Shown here: one piece after another, positions 50,390 to 62,598 of the stretch
Layout of the letters: every line of letters starts with the position of its first letter
Position numbering within the stretch: position 1 is the stretch's first letter
Notes under the pieces: generated by a model
Told to the model about the DNA's origin: nothing
Databases searched by the model: none
Seen by the model: only the letters and a program-made list of their open reading frames with translations
Assembly: GCF_964656455.1 (NCBI RefSeq)
Contig: NC_135717.1
Coordinates: 17,936,775-18,000,774 of the forward strand
DNA: 64,000 nucleotides
Source: Halichoerus grypus
Taxonomy: Eukaryota; Chordata; Mammalia; Carnivora; Phocidae
Reading direction: 5' to 3'
Translations under genes and position numbers: made by a program

Positions 50390-51560
50390 AATCCCCAGCT
50401 CAGACTGTTCCCTGCACCCCAGACCTGTACACCCAACCGCTTGCTTGATATATCTCTGCTTGGGTCTGTGATAGACATTTCCAACTAATATGGCCCAAAT
50501 GGGATTCCGCCCACCCCAATGTCTTCCTTCCTTCATCGTCTTCATCTTAGTAGATGGCACCACCATCTGCCCAGTTAGTTGCCCAACCCGAAACCCCGGA
50601 GGTCATCCTAGGCTCCGGGTACCCTCGCCCCCATGTCCAGCCCATGAGCACGTCCTGTTGGCTCCACCTTCACACGGCAGCTCTGGGCCAAGCAGCGGGC
50701 CTCCTGGACGGGCCTCTCAGCCGGGCTCCCTCCTCCACACCCCTCCCCCACCCGCTCTCTTCACCCACTAACCAGAATGAGCTGTAAACATAACCTAGGC
50801 CCCCGCTTCCGCCCTCTGCTGGCTTCTGCCACACTCAGAATAAAAGCCAGACTCATCACTGTGGCCTGCAAGGTGCTAGCCGCCGCCCACCTTCCTGACC
50901 CATCTCCAAACACCTTCTCCTTAGCCCTCTGCAGGAGCCTCCTCTCCCTGCCACCCCCAGGTCAGGCCCCTGCCTTCGGCCTCTGCCAGGCCTCTCTCCC
51001 TCCGACTGGAGTGCTCTTCCCCAGACCTCCCTGTGGCTGCCTCCAGCTCCCATTCAAACCTTTGCTTAAATATCACCTCCCGAGGGACACCTGGGTGGCT
51101 CAGTGAGTTGGGCATCTGCCTTCGGCTCAGGTCTTGATCCCGGAGTCCCAGGATCCAGGCCCATCTTGAGCTCCCTGCTCAGCAGGGAGTCTGCTTCTCC
51201 CTCTGCCTCTCCCCCTGCTTATGCTCTGTCTGTCTCTCTCTCAAATAAATAAATACAGTCTTTAAAAAAATATATCACCTCCCCAGAGAGGCCCTCCCTG
51301 ATCACCCAGTCTGAGCAGCCCCCAGGATCTCTCGGTCACGTTGTCTTATTTTATTTTCATCATGGCACCTCTCACTACAGGATGTTTTCCTATTAACCTG
51401 TGGGCTCGTCATCTGGATCTCTCCACTAGAACCTGAGAGTCTTGAGGGCAGGGCCTTGGTCCATCTGTGTTAGTGGCCCCCAAGCACTAGACCAATGTGT
51501 GGCATGTGAAAAGCATTTGATAAATATTCATTGACAGATTGAATTAATGAATGATAAATA
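50390..51560 (+). repeat. L2, long copy split by SINEC
   Basis: gatagacatttccaactaat, cactcagaataaaagccaga and gcctctgccaggcctctctc lie left of the SINEC. agaggccctccctgatcacc, cttgagggcagggccttggt and taaatattcattgacagatt lie right of it. This is the longest L2 in the window. Confidence 0.8.
51082..51271 (+). mobile_element. SINEC, sense, inside an L2
   Basis: The head is gagggacacctgggtggctc and the tail caaataaataaatacagtct. TSD atatcacctccc is at 51070-51081 and 51272-51283. L2 sequence continues on both sides. Confidence 0.93.
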
Positions 51561-51839
51561 AATGAATGATGACTTGGATATTGGCTCATGTAGACGACTC
51601 GCTCTCCCGAGTTGTCAGATGCAGCCCTGCTCTTGCTCATTCCCATATCCCAGACCCAGGACTTTCCACCAGCCGGCCTAACACCCCGCCCCCACGCACC
51701 TGTGGTCATCTTTTCATTTGACACATATCAAACACTTACTGTGTGCTGGGGCTACAGATCTGGTCCCCGGACAAGTGTGCTGTCTAGAGGGCCTATACAG
51801 TGAGTCTCAGGCATTCATTCATTCATTCATTCATTCAAG

Positions 51840-52075
51840 AAACACTGATATAGGGCCTCCTTCCTGCCAAGCACTGTTCTAGATGTTTCACAAGTATAAG
51901 CCACCTGATACTCATACCAATCTCTGACAGGTGCTATTATTACGCCTATGTTGCACTTGAGGAAACTGAGGCACAGAAATGGGAGGTCACCTACTCAAGG
52001 TCACATAGCTGGTGAGTGACAGAGCTGGAAACTATAGACTCTCTCTCACTTTGTTTCACCCCTGCTTTACCCTGG
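51840..52075 (-). repeat. MIR
   Basis: gccaagcactgttctagatg, aggaaactgaggcacagaaa and aaggtcacatagctggtgag on + strand; it follows an (ATTC)6 run at 51813-51836. Confidence 0.85.
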
Positions 52076-52359
52076 GCTTAGCTTCTGACCCTCCCGACAC
52101 TGTCTCTTAATTCTGGACGAATGCCAGCCCCTCTGGACTTGACAGCTGACTTCCCTTCTTTGGTCTGACCAGCGGAGGGCAGGGCTGGGAGTCATGGCAG
52201 CCCTTCCTGTTGTGGGGTCTGGCAGGCATCACACCCAGCCCAGCTCTGGCCCCTCGGTCAGCGCCACCCCCAGTGCTCTCCAGAGTCCCCCAGGAGCTGG
52301 GAGGAGCCATGGCTGCCTCACCACGTGGGTCGTGGGTTGGGGCTCCCGTTTATGGTGTC

Positions 52360-52800
52360 AGGAGTTGGAAAATTACTTTTACAGCCGTGAGTTTCCTAGC
52401 GTGGGGCTCCGACAGGAAATAGCAGTCGCAGAGCAGGAAAGCCTCATTCATCTAGTTGATGCTAATTTAGGAAGTGCAGTAACTCCGCAGAAAGTCACTT
52501 TTTCACTCAGAGGAATCGGAAACAGTTCCTTCTGCGGAGGGTTTGTATGACAGATGCTACCCATGGACCTCCCTTTGCAGAACAGACGTGCTTCCAGAAA
52601 CACAGGCGAGGGTCGGGTTTTTAAAGGAGAATCTTCAAAATGCAATCAGAGACTCTCACCAGCCTATCTTTGAGTGGATTGTCATTTTCTTAAAGTGCAG
52701 CCTTTCGTATTTGGGAGTAAATGGAAATCGATTGAGAAATCAATGCTTTTCAAACTAACAATTTGGAAAATTAATTATTCTGCCGACAGGCTGGGTCTGG
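52360..52800. other. Unique tract, candidate conserved non-coding element
   Basis: Repeat-free, with caggaaatagcagtcgcaga, catctagttgatgctaattt and gaggaatcggaaacagttcc. Composition differs from the flanking GC-rich MIR-bearing DNA. Confidence 0.3.
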
Positions 52801-52899
52801 CTTCTGAGTCTAGTGAGGAGTTTTCGTTATGTTCCCACTGCCCTAAAACAAGGAGTAGTTGTTCTCATGAAAGTACTCCTTCTTTAGTAGATGCTCATT

Positions 52900-52990
52900 A
52901 GAATTACCTATGTCTTCTAATGTCCCCATTTTATAGATGAGAAAACCAAGGCACCCAGAGGTCACAGAACTCAGAGAGCATCTGGACTGG
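52900..52990 (-). repeat. MIR fragment
   Basis: ccccattttatagatgagaa and accaaggcacccagaggtca on + strand. Confidence 0.65.
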
Positions 52991-53311
52991 CATGGTGCAA
53001 AAGGAACGGAGTAAGTTAGAACAGCGGAGTGTTTGGAGAGCAAGCCCCCTCCCCCAGAAAGGGACTGGGGTGGGGGGTTCAGGAAGGGGTTGGGACCCCA
53101 CCAAAGGCACAAGGCTTCTGGGTAGGGCATCAGTTCCAGGGGGAATGAGCACTGGGCATCGAGGAGGGGAGGCTTGTCCTCCCAGCTGACAGACTCTCCT
53201 GTGAATTAGGACTAAAACTGTGGCATTGACACAGGAACAGAGGGACATTAGGACACAGACTCATATACATGTGGGGCTTGGAATATAAGTGTCATTTAAA
53301 GTCAGTGGAGA

Positions 53312-53513
53312 GGGATGCCTGGGTGGCTCAGTCAGTTAAGCGACTATCTTCGGCTCAGGTCATGATCCCAGGGTCCTGGGATCGAGTCCCGCATCGGGCT
53401 CCCTGCTTGGCAGGGGAGTCTGCTTCTCCCCCTCCCCCTGCTCATGCTGTCTGTCTCACTCTGTCTCTTTCAAATAAATAAATAAATAAATAAATAAAAT
53501 CTTAAAAACAAAT
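53312..53513 (+). mobile_element. SINEC, sense
   Basis: The head is gggatgcctgggtggctcag and the tail contains a run of about seven AAAT units. TSD agtcagtggaga is at 53300-53311 and 53514-53525. Confidence 0.93.
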
Positions 53514-53660
53514 AGTCAGTGGAGAAAGAACAGGTCATTCTATAAGGATTCAAAACAATTAGCTACTCATTAAAAACAGTTAACACCATTCACCAAGATA
53601 AATTCTGGGTGAATTAATATAAAAATATAAGACCGTGTGTTTATGGTGCTGCTTTTCTAA

Positions 53661-53874
53661 GCTTTTTTTTTTTTTTTAAGACACTACCCTTTTTTTTTTT
53701 TTAGATTTTTATTTATTTGAGAGAGAGAGCAGGGGGAGGGGCAGAGGGAGATGGAGAAGCAGACTCCCCACTGAGCCAGGAGCTGGAAGATGTGGGCTTG
53801 ATCCCAGGACCTGGAGATCATGACCTGAGCCAAAGGCAGATGTTTAACCGATTGAGTCCCCCAGGTCCCCTGAC
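53661..53874 (-). mobile_element. SINEC, antisense, in older L1
   Basis: It begins with a T-run and a gacactaccc-spaced second T-run, and ends gattgagtcccccaggtccc. TSD ggtgctgcttttctaa (16 bp, perfect) is at 53645-53660 and 53875-53890. Confidence 0.93.
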
Positions 53875-53955
53875 GGTGCTGCTTTTCTAAAAGTAGACAC
53901 AGGAAGTGAAAACCGAAAAGGAAAAGCCTAGTAAATTTGATGATATCAAATACCA

Positions 53956-54622
53956 AAATGTATGAGAAAAGCGGCTTTATCCATAATTGCCAGAACTTGG
54001 AAGGAACCAAGATGTCCTTCAGCAGGTGGATGGCCCACAGGTGAGTGATGTGTGATGCGTCCAGACAGTGGAACATCATTCAGTGCTAAAAAGCCATGAA
54101 GAGACGTGGGGGGACCTTACATGCATATTACTAAGTGAGAGAAGCCGATCTGAGAAGGCTACACACCGTATGATTCCAACTATATGACATTCTGGAAAAG
54201 GCAAAACGAAAAAGGCGGTAAAAAGATCAGTGGTTGCCAGGAGTTCAGTAAGGTGGGAGGGAGGGAGGGATGAGTAGGTGGAACATGGGATTTTTAAGGC
54301 TGTGAAACTAGTCGACACAGTAATGGTGGATACATGTCGCCAAAGATTGATCAAAATCCATAGAATGTACAACACAAAGAGAAAACCCTAATGTAAACTA
54401 AGTTAATAGTTTAATTTAGTTAATAATTTAGTTAATAATCCTGGATCAGTATTGGGTTATCAATTGTAATAAATGTCCTACACTGATGGCAGATGTAAAT
54501 CATATGGGAAACTGTGGGGGTGGCGACCGGGGGCACAGGGGACCTCTCTGTAAGTTCCCCTCGCTTTTTCTGTAAACCTAAAACTGCTCTAAAGACCAAA
54601 GTCTATTAATTAAAAAACAGAA
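53956..54622 (+). mobile_element. L1M-type 3' end nested in old L1
   Basis: It contains tccataattgccagaacttg, gaagccgatctgagaaggc, ccaactatatgacattctgg and a 'gtaaacctaaaactgctcta' end, matching the 3' end order of old L1s. Borders are approximate; no clear TSD was found. Confidence 0.65.
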
Positions 54623-56099
54623 AGATGTCCAGTACATGGGAAAAGGCAAGCACTAAACTCTCGGTAGTCTACACAACAGACAGGATTAGTATCCAGAATA
54701 CATAAAGAATTCCTACCAATTGATAAGGGAAAATATTTTTTTCTTTTTTAAAAAAAGAAGAAATTGACAAAGGATACAGACAGAGGTAGGAATGGTCAAT
54801 GAACACGTGAAAAACGCCCAAGCTCACTAGTAATGAGGGAAACACAAAACTTAAAACAATGTTGAAGTGTCGTTCTGCGTCATAAAAGCATGACAGTATT
54901 TAACGTTTTAGAATCTCCAGTGTTGGTGAAGATTTGGGTAAGGACTCCCAGATAGCTGGCAGAAGCACAAGATGGGGCTACCACGCAGGAGAGCGATTCC
55001 CCAACATTGACTCAAATTTAAAATATGTATGCTTTATGGCTCAGCAATTCTTATTATTCCCTCTGGAGAAATAGTTGCTTGTAAGCACAAAAAGACTTGC
55101 AGAAAGGTGTTCAGTATTATTGCTTGTAGAGCAAAAAGCTGGAAATAACTTAATATAACTGTCAATTGATTGGGTAAATAAAACATGGTACTTCATTATT
55201 AAGGAATCATATGCATCGGTTCCAAAGAATAAGGTATATCTGTTACGTACCTCTTGGCAAGTTCACCCAGAATTGTGTCAAGTAAAGAAAAATAAGATCT
55301 CCATATGGCTCACCATTCTTCTCCTCCTCCTAATAGACTGAGCCAGGGCAGAGAGGACCAGAGAGTGTGCTGTTGTTGGGTGTGACAGCCCGGGACAGTT
55401 CTGCGCCACCTGCCAGGGCACAACTAAAGATGCAGTCTAGGATGTACTCGGGCCTGGCAGAGACAGCCTGGGGGAGGCTAGACCTTTACGAGGCTCCTGC
55501 GGGGGCCTCGGCACCTATCATGGTGCCTGGATTTCTCCCTGGATTTCCTGACTTGAGAGCTCCCTGCCAGCCCACATCTGCGGTCAGAGAATAGTGACAA
55601 GTGTCCATGGGGGGCTGACCCAGGCTCAGAGATGCAGACAGCCAACTCTGCATCCGTGGTCTCCATTGGGCCCGAGGTCCAGGGACTGGAGTGAGACCCA
55701 GAGCTGTGCTGGAGCCTATTGGCACCAGCTTGTGCGCCTCTGCTCTGCTCTGCTTTCAGTGACATCACGTTGGTAGCTTGAGATCGGCCATAGTGTGAGT
55801 CGTTGCACCATGGAACTTGGCAAATGCTACAGATCAGGGCTTTTCTTTTCCCTCTGGAGAACCAGTTGTTAAACATTTATCTTCACACTATGGGAACACA
55901 GGATGGCCCCCTCCCTCCACTCCCCACGCTGGGTTCCAGGATGCAGAGCCCCGCACCCTCTGTTTCTGTCTCTGCTTAACCTCCACCTCTGCTCCCCTTA
56001 GCTCCATCTTTCCTCTCGCCTCCTCTTCAAGAAGAGGGGAGAGGGTGATCGGGCAACCAGGGGAAGACAGACACATGCTGGGCATCATGGGAAGAGCCC

Positions 56100-56450
56100 T
56101 GGAGTTAAGGGCATTTGGATCTGGGCACCAGTCACAATGACACCATTGACTCCCTTCATGACCATGGACAGACTTTATCACTCCAGGCTTCTGTTTTCTC
56201 ACCTGTGAAATGGGAACAATCATACGCAGGGCTGCCATATACAGCCTTGTAGGCATTGTTCTGCTTCAACTCCAGGGAGGGACATGCACGTAGACTGCAT
56301 TGTGAATGGACCCTATGGAGATGTGCAGTGGGCAACCTGAACAATGAACGGTACATAGTCCTGATCATGGTACCTCATAATACTTTAGAAGGTTGTTATG
56401 AAAAGTAAGAGGTAATAACACAGAGTGCTCAGCCCACAGCAGGTGCACAA
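56100..56450 (+). repeat. MIR split by about 140 bp
   Basis: ttctgttttctcacctgtga ends near 56235. The expected continuation (ttagaaggttgttatgaaaa, gtgctcagcccacagcaggt) resumes near 56380. The inserted tract is unassigned. Confidence 0.55.
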
Positions 56451-56624
56451 GCACGATTCCTTTCCTTTCTTGTTATCTACCCCTTCCCTCCTCAATATCG
56501 TATCACTCTATCTTAGGGTTAGGTTCATGAGGGCTCCAGATGCCATGGTCCACACAGAGAAAGGCCCCCAGGGTTGTAATAATCCTGCTAGCTGTAATGA
56601 TTACATGCCCCCTAGGCACCAACA

Positions 56625-56800
56625 CTGAAGCTGCCTCGTCTCCTTTACCTATGCTTCACCTTACCCGTCACAGTCCTCATCTTAGGGTTCAGAGATTTAA
56701 ATGAAGCTCAGAGAGTGAAGCTTTGCCCAGCGCCACATGGCGAAAACATGGTGGAAGAGGATTCCCACTCAGATCCCTGGGAATCCAAGTCTTCCCAGCC
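56625..56800 (-). repeat. MIR
   Basis: gaagctcagagagtgaagct and gcccagcgccacatggcgaa on + strand. Confidence 0.6.
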
Positions 56801-57084
56801 AGTGGGCTCAAAGATTTTTGACCATGAGCCACAGAAAACCATTTCATGTTTCAGTCACCACACACACAGACATATGCATAGAACTGCAAAGTTTCACAAA
56901 ACAATACTCACTCTTGTTATACTTGATGGTATCAGAGATGCCTATTCTATTCCATTCCATTCTTGTTGCTTTTTTTTTTTTTTTTTTACTGCTGGCAATC
57001 AGTGAAGGTGATTTCATGACCCACTAGTCTAGGGAGTCCAGATCTACAGTTTTGAAAAATACCTCTAGGCTGCTTCTCCCAAAT

Positions 57085-57300
57085 GACCTTCTAACATAGG
57101 CATCAGCAAACTATAGCCCACGGGCTCAATCCGGCCCGGTGCTTGTTTTTGTAAATAAAGTTTTATTGGTACACAGCCGTACTCGTCCATTTATGTATTG
57201 TCTATGGCTCTCCAGCAGTGGAGAAGTAGTTGCAACAGACGCTGCATGGACCACAGAGCCTAAAATATCTACGTATCTGGTACTTAACAGAAAAAGCGTG
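57085..57300 (+). mobile_element. hAT-like element upstream of exon 4
   Basis: It contains catcagcaaactatagccc, gtaaataaagttttattggt, gtattgtctatggctctcc and cacagagcctaaaatatcta. It shares this module order and direction with the copy at 57785-58122 just downstream of exon 4. The family name is not certain; autonomous functions are absent. Confidence 0.7.
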
Positions 57301-57523
57301 TCCATCTGTGCCCAGATCTGACTCTGTGTCTCCCTTGTTTAATTTCTCCAGGCCTGCCTTTTGCCCTCTCGCTCAAACTCAAGCTCCTTGGCTGGCTGAG
57401 AAAAGCGCCCTCCTCTGGCTTCCCTGCTCCGGTCCTGCCGACGGCCCTTCTCCTTCCATGCTGTCCCCCAACACTAACAGGCCCACGGGACAAAGGGGGA
57501 CAGAGCCCCACCTGGCTTCCTGA

Positions 57524-57661
<138 letters not shown>

Positions 57662-57784
57662 TAAGTGGCTTTGACCTCCAGGCATGCTGGGACTTTAGCA
57701 GCTTGGCCCAGCTGTGGGGAGAAGGGCAGAAGAAGGCAAAGGTAGCTAGCCCGGAGTCCAAAGGCACTTTGAGACCCTAACACT

Positions 57785-58122
57785 GCGGTTGGCCAACTAT
57801 GGCCCATGGGCCAAATGTGGCCCACCGCCTGTTTTTACGCAGCCCTCAACCTAAGGATAGTTTTTACACGTTGAAATGCTGGAAAATAAACCAAAAGAAG
57901 AATAACATCTTGCGATGTGTGAAAATTCTGTGAAATTCAAATTTCAGTGTCCGTAAATCAAGTTTTATTGGGACAGAGCCACACTTAGGTTTACGTGTTG
58001 TCTGTGGCTACTTTCCTGCTACAACAGCAGAGTTGTGGTTGTGACCGACACTCAGTGGCCCACAAAGCCTAAAATATTTACTACCCGGCCCTTTACAGAG
58101 AAAGTTTGCCGACCCTGCCACA
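57785..58122 (+). mobile_element. hAT-like element downstream of exon 4
   Basis: It contains ggttggccaactatggccc, cgcctgtttttacgcagccc, gtaaatcaagttttattggg, gtgttgtctgtggctacttt and gcctaaaatatttactaccc. It is the same family and orientation as 57085-57300, with extra central sequence, so it is the fuller copy. Confidence 0.75.
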
Positions 58123-58242
58123 CAGGCCGCTCTGGAAGGGGGGGAAAGAAGCTGGCAGGCCGTCTGGGCCCTGGGAGGTCTGCTAGGCTAGGTGTGCAAA
58201 GAAGGGCAGGATCGGCAATAGACTCCCACGTGTAAGTAAACA

Positions 58243-59215
58243 TGGGATGTGTATTAGCTCAGGTAACAGAAAAGTCCAGGAGGATCAGCTAGGGTGCCTT
58301 GTAACAGAAAAGTCCATCCCCGCCAGTCCAAGCAATACGGAAACACACTGGTTCCTGTGAGTGGAAGGGGCAGCTGTGTTGTGGACTTCAGGGTCCGTTT
58401 GATCCAGAGTCTCTGACGTCATCAGGACTGATTGCTCTTCCTCTGGGATCATCTGCACATGTTAACCCTGTCCCTGGGGGGGCTTCCCTCCTGGTGGTGA
58501 GAAAGCTGCTCCTGAGGCTGCTGCTTCTTCCTTCACATACAGGGGAAGAAAGGGCTTCTCTTTCCCCAACATTGACTAAAGTCCCAAGCCTCCCTTTGAT
58601 GGGCCCAACTTAGGTCATTTTCTCTCTCCTGAATCATCACCACAGCTGAGGGAATGTCATGAGCTTATTGGCTTAGCTTGCCCACGCTCATCTCTGGAGT
58701 CAGGAGTGAGCCAAAAGCTCGCAAATGGCGAATGGGTGGAATGGATGCTGGGTGAGCTACCAGAATGTCTGCTTCAGGCACAGCTGGATCTAGGTGATCA
58801 GGTGATTCATCAGTAGCTGAGGCAGTCTCCCCTCCCCACTTTCCTGTCTCTGTTCCCTTTGTGTTGGTTGGCTTCATTCACAAGCAACTTTTCCCTAAGC
58901 AAAAATGGTCACCAAGCCCAGGTCTAGGCTTACATTTTACAAATGTAGCAACACCAGCAGAGAGATGGGGCCTCTTCCCAATATTTCCAGCCAACATCCT
59001 GGTTAAGGCTTTCATTGGATTAGCTTAAGTCATGTGTCCATCCCATGACCAATGATTTAGACCCTGAGGAGACTGGACTGCTCTAATTGGTCTGGCTTGA
59101 TTACAAGGTCAAGGAGGAGAGACTGGCCCCACCCAAACCCTTGGACAAAGAGAGGAGGAAGAGGAGAGGTCCCCCAGTGGAAAATTGGGAGTGGGGGGGG
59201 TGGTGGTTATCAGAA
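58243..59215 (+). repeat. Two head-to-tail copies of the medium-reiterated repeat
   Basis: The first copy starts near gtgtattagctcaggtaac and contains gatccagagtctctgacgtc and atcaggactgattgctcttc. The second begins near gagcttattggcttagcttg and contains acagctggatctaggtgatc, ccatcccatgaccaatgatt and tctaattggtctggcttgat. Both read in the + direction. Confidence 0.5.
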
Positions 59216-59284
59216 GGAATGCATGCTGGAAAGACAGCGACCACAGATGTCCAGGGTCTGCAGGTCTGCTTCTGGTAGCTGGGG

Positions 59285-59600
59285 ACCATTTATCTACTTA
59301 GTCATTTTACAGGCATTTACCGAATGCTTACTTGGGGACAGCCACTCTCCTAGGTGCTGGGGGCACAGCAGTGGCCAAGACACTGTTGTAACAGGCAACT
59401 GAGACAAGTAAACAAGCTATCATGTGGATGGGGGGGTTCACAGACCCAGCTTCGGGCAGGGAGAGTCCTCTGGGGAGAATGTGGTCAGGCAGACTGGTGG
59501 AGGAGGGAATAAGGTAGTGTTCTGGGCAGGGGGACAGCAGGTACAGAGACTTTGGAGGAAGATGGTCAGAGTGGAGCAGAAAGGGCTCCAACTCAGAAAG
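59285..59600 (+). repeat. Ancient mammalian repeat (same family)
   Basis: It starts with a 'cattttacaggcatttaccg' and 'ctcctaggtgctgggggcac' module, with caagtaaacaagctatcat and a late gacagcaggtacagagac. The 3' part is missing. Confidence 0.45.
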
Positions 59601-59884
59601 AACCCCCTTTCAGACCAGTGGGGACTCCTGCTGATTTAAGCCCCTTCCTACTCTCTCCTTGGCGCCACCCCTGTAAAGGCATGTGCCTTAAAGGGACCTG
59701 GACCCTCCAACACCACCCCTGATCGCTTGAAGTGGAAAGACCGCAGGGAAACCAACTAAGGCTCTGGTTCCATTTTATCCAATGCTTCCCTCCTTCTGGC
59801 AGTTCTTGCTTGAGCTCTTGACCTTGGAAGTTGGTCATCTGAGCTAGAGAAGGGGACAAAGGAAAGGAACATTTTGGAGTGTTG

Positions 59885-60085
59885 AGCACGTGTGTAATAA
59901 TCTCTGCTGTGTATTGAGCACTGGTATGTCGTCATCATAACAATGCTATGGAGTGGGTACTTCCTGGAGAGGAAACTGAGGCACAGGGAACTCAAGTCAC
60001 TTATCCAGGCTTTCTGACTGCTGGGCGGCAGAGCGGGATCTGAACCCAGGCGGTCTGGCCTCAGAGCCCGCACCCTCAACCTCTG
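59885..60085 (-). repeat. MIR
   Basis: gtgtattgagcactggtatg, aggaaactgaggcacaggga and gggatctgaacccaggcggt on + strand. Confidence 0.8.
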
Positions 60086-60186
60086 TATTGTGTCTCTCTG
60101 AGAATGGGGTAATACAAAGACAGTTTGTAGATGCGCTTAGCACCCTGTTTGACATATGCATAAGTGCTCTTAAACTTCAGCCCCCC

Positions 60187-60617
60187 CCTTTTTTTAAGAT
60201 TTTATTTATTTATTTATTTATTTTATTTTATTTTTTAAAGATTTTATTTATTTATTTGACAAAGAGAGACATAGCGAGAGAGGGAACACAAGCAGGGGAA
60301 TGGGAGAGGGAGAAGCAGGCTTCCCGCAGAGCAGGGAGCCCGACGTGGGGCTCGATCCCAGGACCCCGGGATCATGACCTGAGCCAAAGGCAGACACTTA
60401 ACGACTGAGCCACCCAGGCGCCCCTTATTTATTTATTTAGAGAGCACACAAGCAGGGGGAAGGGCAGAGGGAGAGGGAGAGAGAGGATCTCAAGTAGACT
60501 CACACTAAGTACGAGGACGGAGCCCAATGTGGGGCTTGATCTCTTGATCCTGAGATCATGACCTGAGCCAAAATCAAGAGTCTGGCGCTTAACTGACTGA
60601 GCCACCCAGACGCCCCA
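60187..60617 (-). mobile_element. Older SINEC, antisense, split by a younger one
   Basis: The outer T-rich tail (ttttttaagattttatttat, near 60188) and the outer body (agagagcacacaagcagggg to gccacccagacgcccc, 60440-60617) belong to one diverged SINEC. The younger copy at 60222-60424 separates them. Confidence 0.85.
60222..60424 (-). mobile_element. SINEC nested in an older SINEC
   Basis: It runs from ttttatttta-rich tail sequence through gacaaagagagacatagcga to gactgagccacccaggcgcc. It inserted in the (ATTT)n tail of the older copy, so the TSD (ttatttatttattta type) cannot be placed exactly. Confidence 0.88.
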
Positions 60618-61314
60618 GGCTCTAGCCCTTCTAATATTACCGTTCTTAATATGAACTTAATATATGCAAAACCCCCATGTTGAATGTGTGAAAACCAGGG
60701 CTCAGAAAGGTTGGGTCACCCACCCAGGGTCCCGCAGCCTTAAGTGGTAATAGGATTCTGAGCTTCCTCCTCCCACAGGCCTCTCTAGAAGCCCCTAGTT
60801 CTCCACCCTGGCACTCAGCATCTAAAACCCAGCCGGCTGGTGTCAGCCACGGGAACCTTTCTTTCCCTGAAAGCCGGGCCTCCTGCCCTGCTCCCCTCCT
60901 CCCTTGGGGCTGGCCTGATTTTCATTTGACTTATTTAAGGCCGGGGCCCAACGTGCGGCCCCTCTTAGGGCTGATCCATTTCTTCTTGTCACCGAAGCCT
61001 GCAAGATGGATCAGCCCCATTTTTCATCCCTTCTTCTGGGGCCTTGCCAGGGCTGTGCAGTGCCATTTCTCTTGTTTAATATGTGTGAGGCCATTTGTCA
61101 AAATTCTGGCCACTACACCGCCCCTGTCCCCACCCCAGGCGCCAGAGAGGAGACCAGCTTTGAGGCCAGACGGTGTCAGCCTCTGTCTCCCCGCCCAGCA
61201 GAGCAAAACAGGCCTCGGGGGCTTGGGAGGTTGGGGGATCAGAGATGCCCAGCTGAAGTTGGGCCCCAGCTTCTGGGAGGGACACCTGCACAGGAAGGAG
61301 AAGGTTCCTTGGTT

Positions 61315-61470
61315 GGGAATCAGACAGCCTGGGAGCAGACCCCCACCCCGACCCTCGCCGGCTGCGGACTCACACCGGGTCACTCAGCCTCCCCGTGCCT
61401 CAGTATCCTCATCTGTAAAATGAGGATGGCCTGAGTTTCTACTCATGGGGCTCTTGCGAGTAGTGTTGTC
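61315..61470 (+). repeat. MIR
   Basis: gtgcctcagtatcctcatct and gtaaaatgaggatggcctga. Confidence 0.7.
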
Positions 61471-61984
61471 AGTGTTCTCTTCATTTAGAACACATCACCC
61501 TAAAACAAAAATGTGTTATTTTCTCTTATGGTGTAGTGGGTTGACCGGGCTTAGCTAAGTTGTCCTTGCTCAAGGTCTTCCATGACGCTTCAGTGGGATG
61601 TTGGCCAGGGTGACATCATCTGGGGCGTGGCCGGGCAGGGTGTCCTAGCTGGCCCCTCCCAGCACTGGCTGTGGGTGCCCGCTGGGGGCTGGGGGCTCAG
61701 CTAGGCTGTCAGCGGGCGCGGCTTCTTGCGGGGAGCAAGCATTCCAAGCCATCTGAGCAGAAGCTACAAGTTTATTTTATGACCTTGTCTCAGGAGGCAC
61801 GCTGTCACTTCTGGTGCATTCTGTTGGTTGAGAGCAAGTGATGGGGCCAGATTCAAGGTGAAGGGGCCGAACGAAGCATGAACCTTAGGAGGTGAGGCTC
61901 CGGGTGGGGGCATCTCTGAGGAGGAGCTACGATGAGGACCGTGTGGAATGAGGCGCGTGAGGATGTGCTCCACGAATGTTCCTG

Positions 61985-62125
61985 TTAGAGGTGAACAACT
62001 CAGCCTCTCAGTGTATTCATCTCTGGGGTAGGTAGTAGTAATACGTGTTTCATAGGGTTGTTGGACGGACTACATGGGACCAAGCTCTTAAAGCGCTTGG
62101 GACACAGTAAGTGCTCCTAAGTGGC
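61985..62125 (+). repeat. MIR
   Basis: catagggttgttggacggac, taaagcgcttgggacacagt and aagtgctcc. Confidence 0.75.
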
Positions 62126-62598
62126 GGTGATTCTAAGTGGTGACAATGACATTGAGCCTTTGGTAATGCTGCTCTCACTTGCTGGGAGGCACGTGCCCCG
62201 AATGTCCCTGCAATGACACCCGATGGGCGTGCAGGCAGCCCCTAGCCATCTGTGCTCTGGGCTCCACCTGCCCTGGCCGTGCCCTCCCGTCCCTGCCCGA
62301 CTCCCCGCTTTGGCCCTAAGCCTCGGAACCCCATCCTCGCGTGAGCCCGGGGACCCTCCAGCCCTCCTGCCTGCCTTTTTTCCCCCCAGCTCTGTGTCTC
62401 AGCTCCCCGAGCTGTCTGGTCCTGCCGTGCTAACTCCCACGGAGGGGTTGCCATGCCCAGATCAGGGACCAGGACACAGCCTCAGAAAGAGCAAGGCCCA
62501 GGTTGCACAGTTAATCCAGGGGCTGCAAACTGCATGCAGCCCAGGGCCCCTAGATGTTTTGTGTCGCCTGCCATGGTGTTAGATAAAAGATGTATTTG

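Larger units (their letters stand above)
53526..55320 (+). mobile_element. Old L1 ORF2 region, split by SINEC and by another L1 3' end
   Basis: The left piece has agataaattctgggtgaatt and ttgatgatatcaaatacca. The right piece resumes at about 54627 with ggattagtatccagaatac and gacagtatttaacgttttag. Between them lies the SINEC (53661-53874) and the L1 3' end at about 53956-54622. It is heavily decayed with no open frame. Confidence 0.65.

Noticed and set aside
60926..61434. Overlapping 165- and 142-codon + frames
   Set aside because: Two overlapping frames of similar length without domain matches; both run into a MIR. Chance openness in GC-rich DNA.
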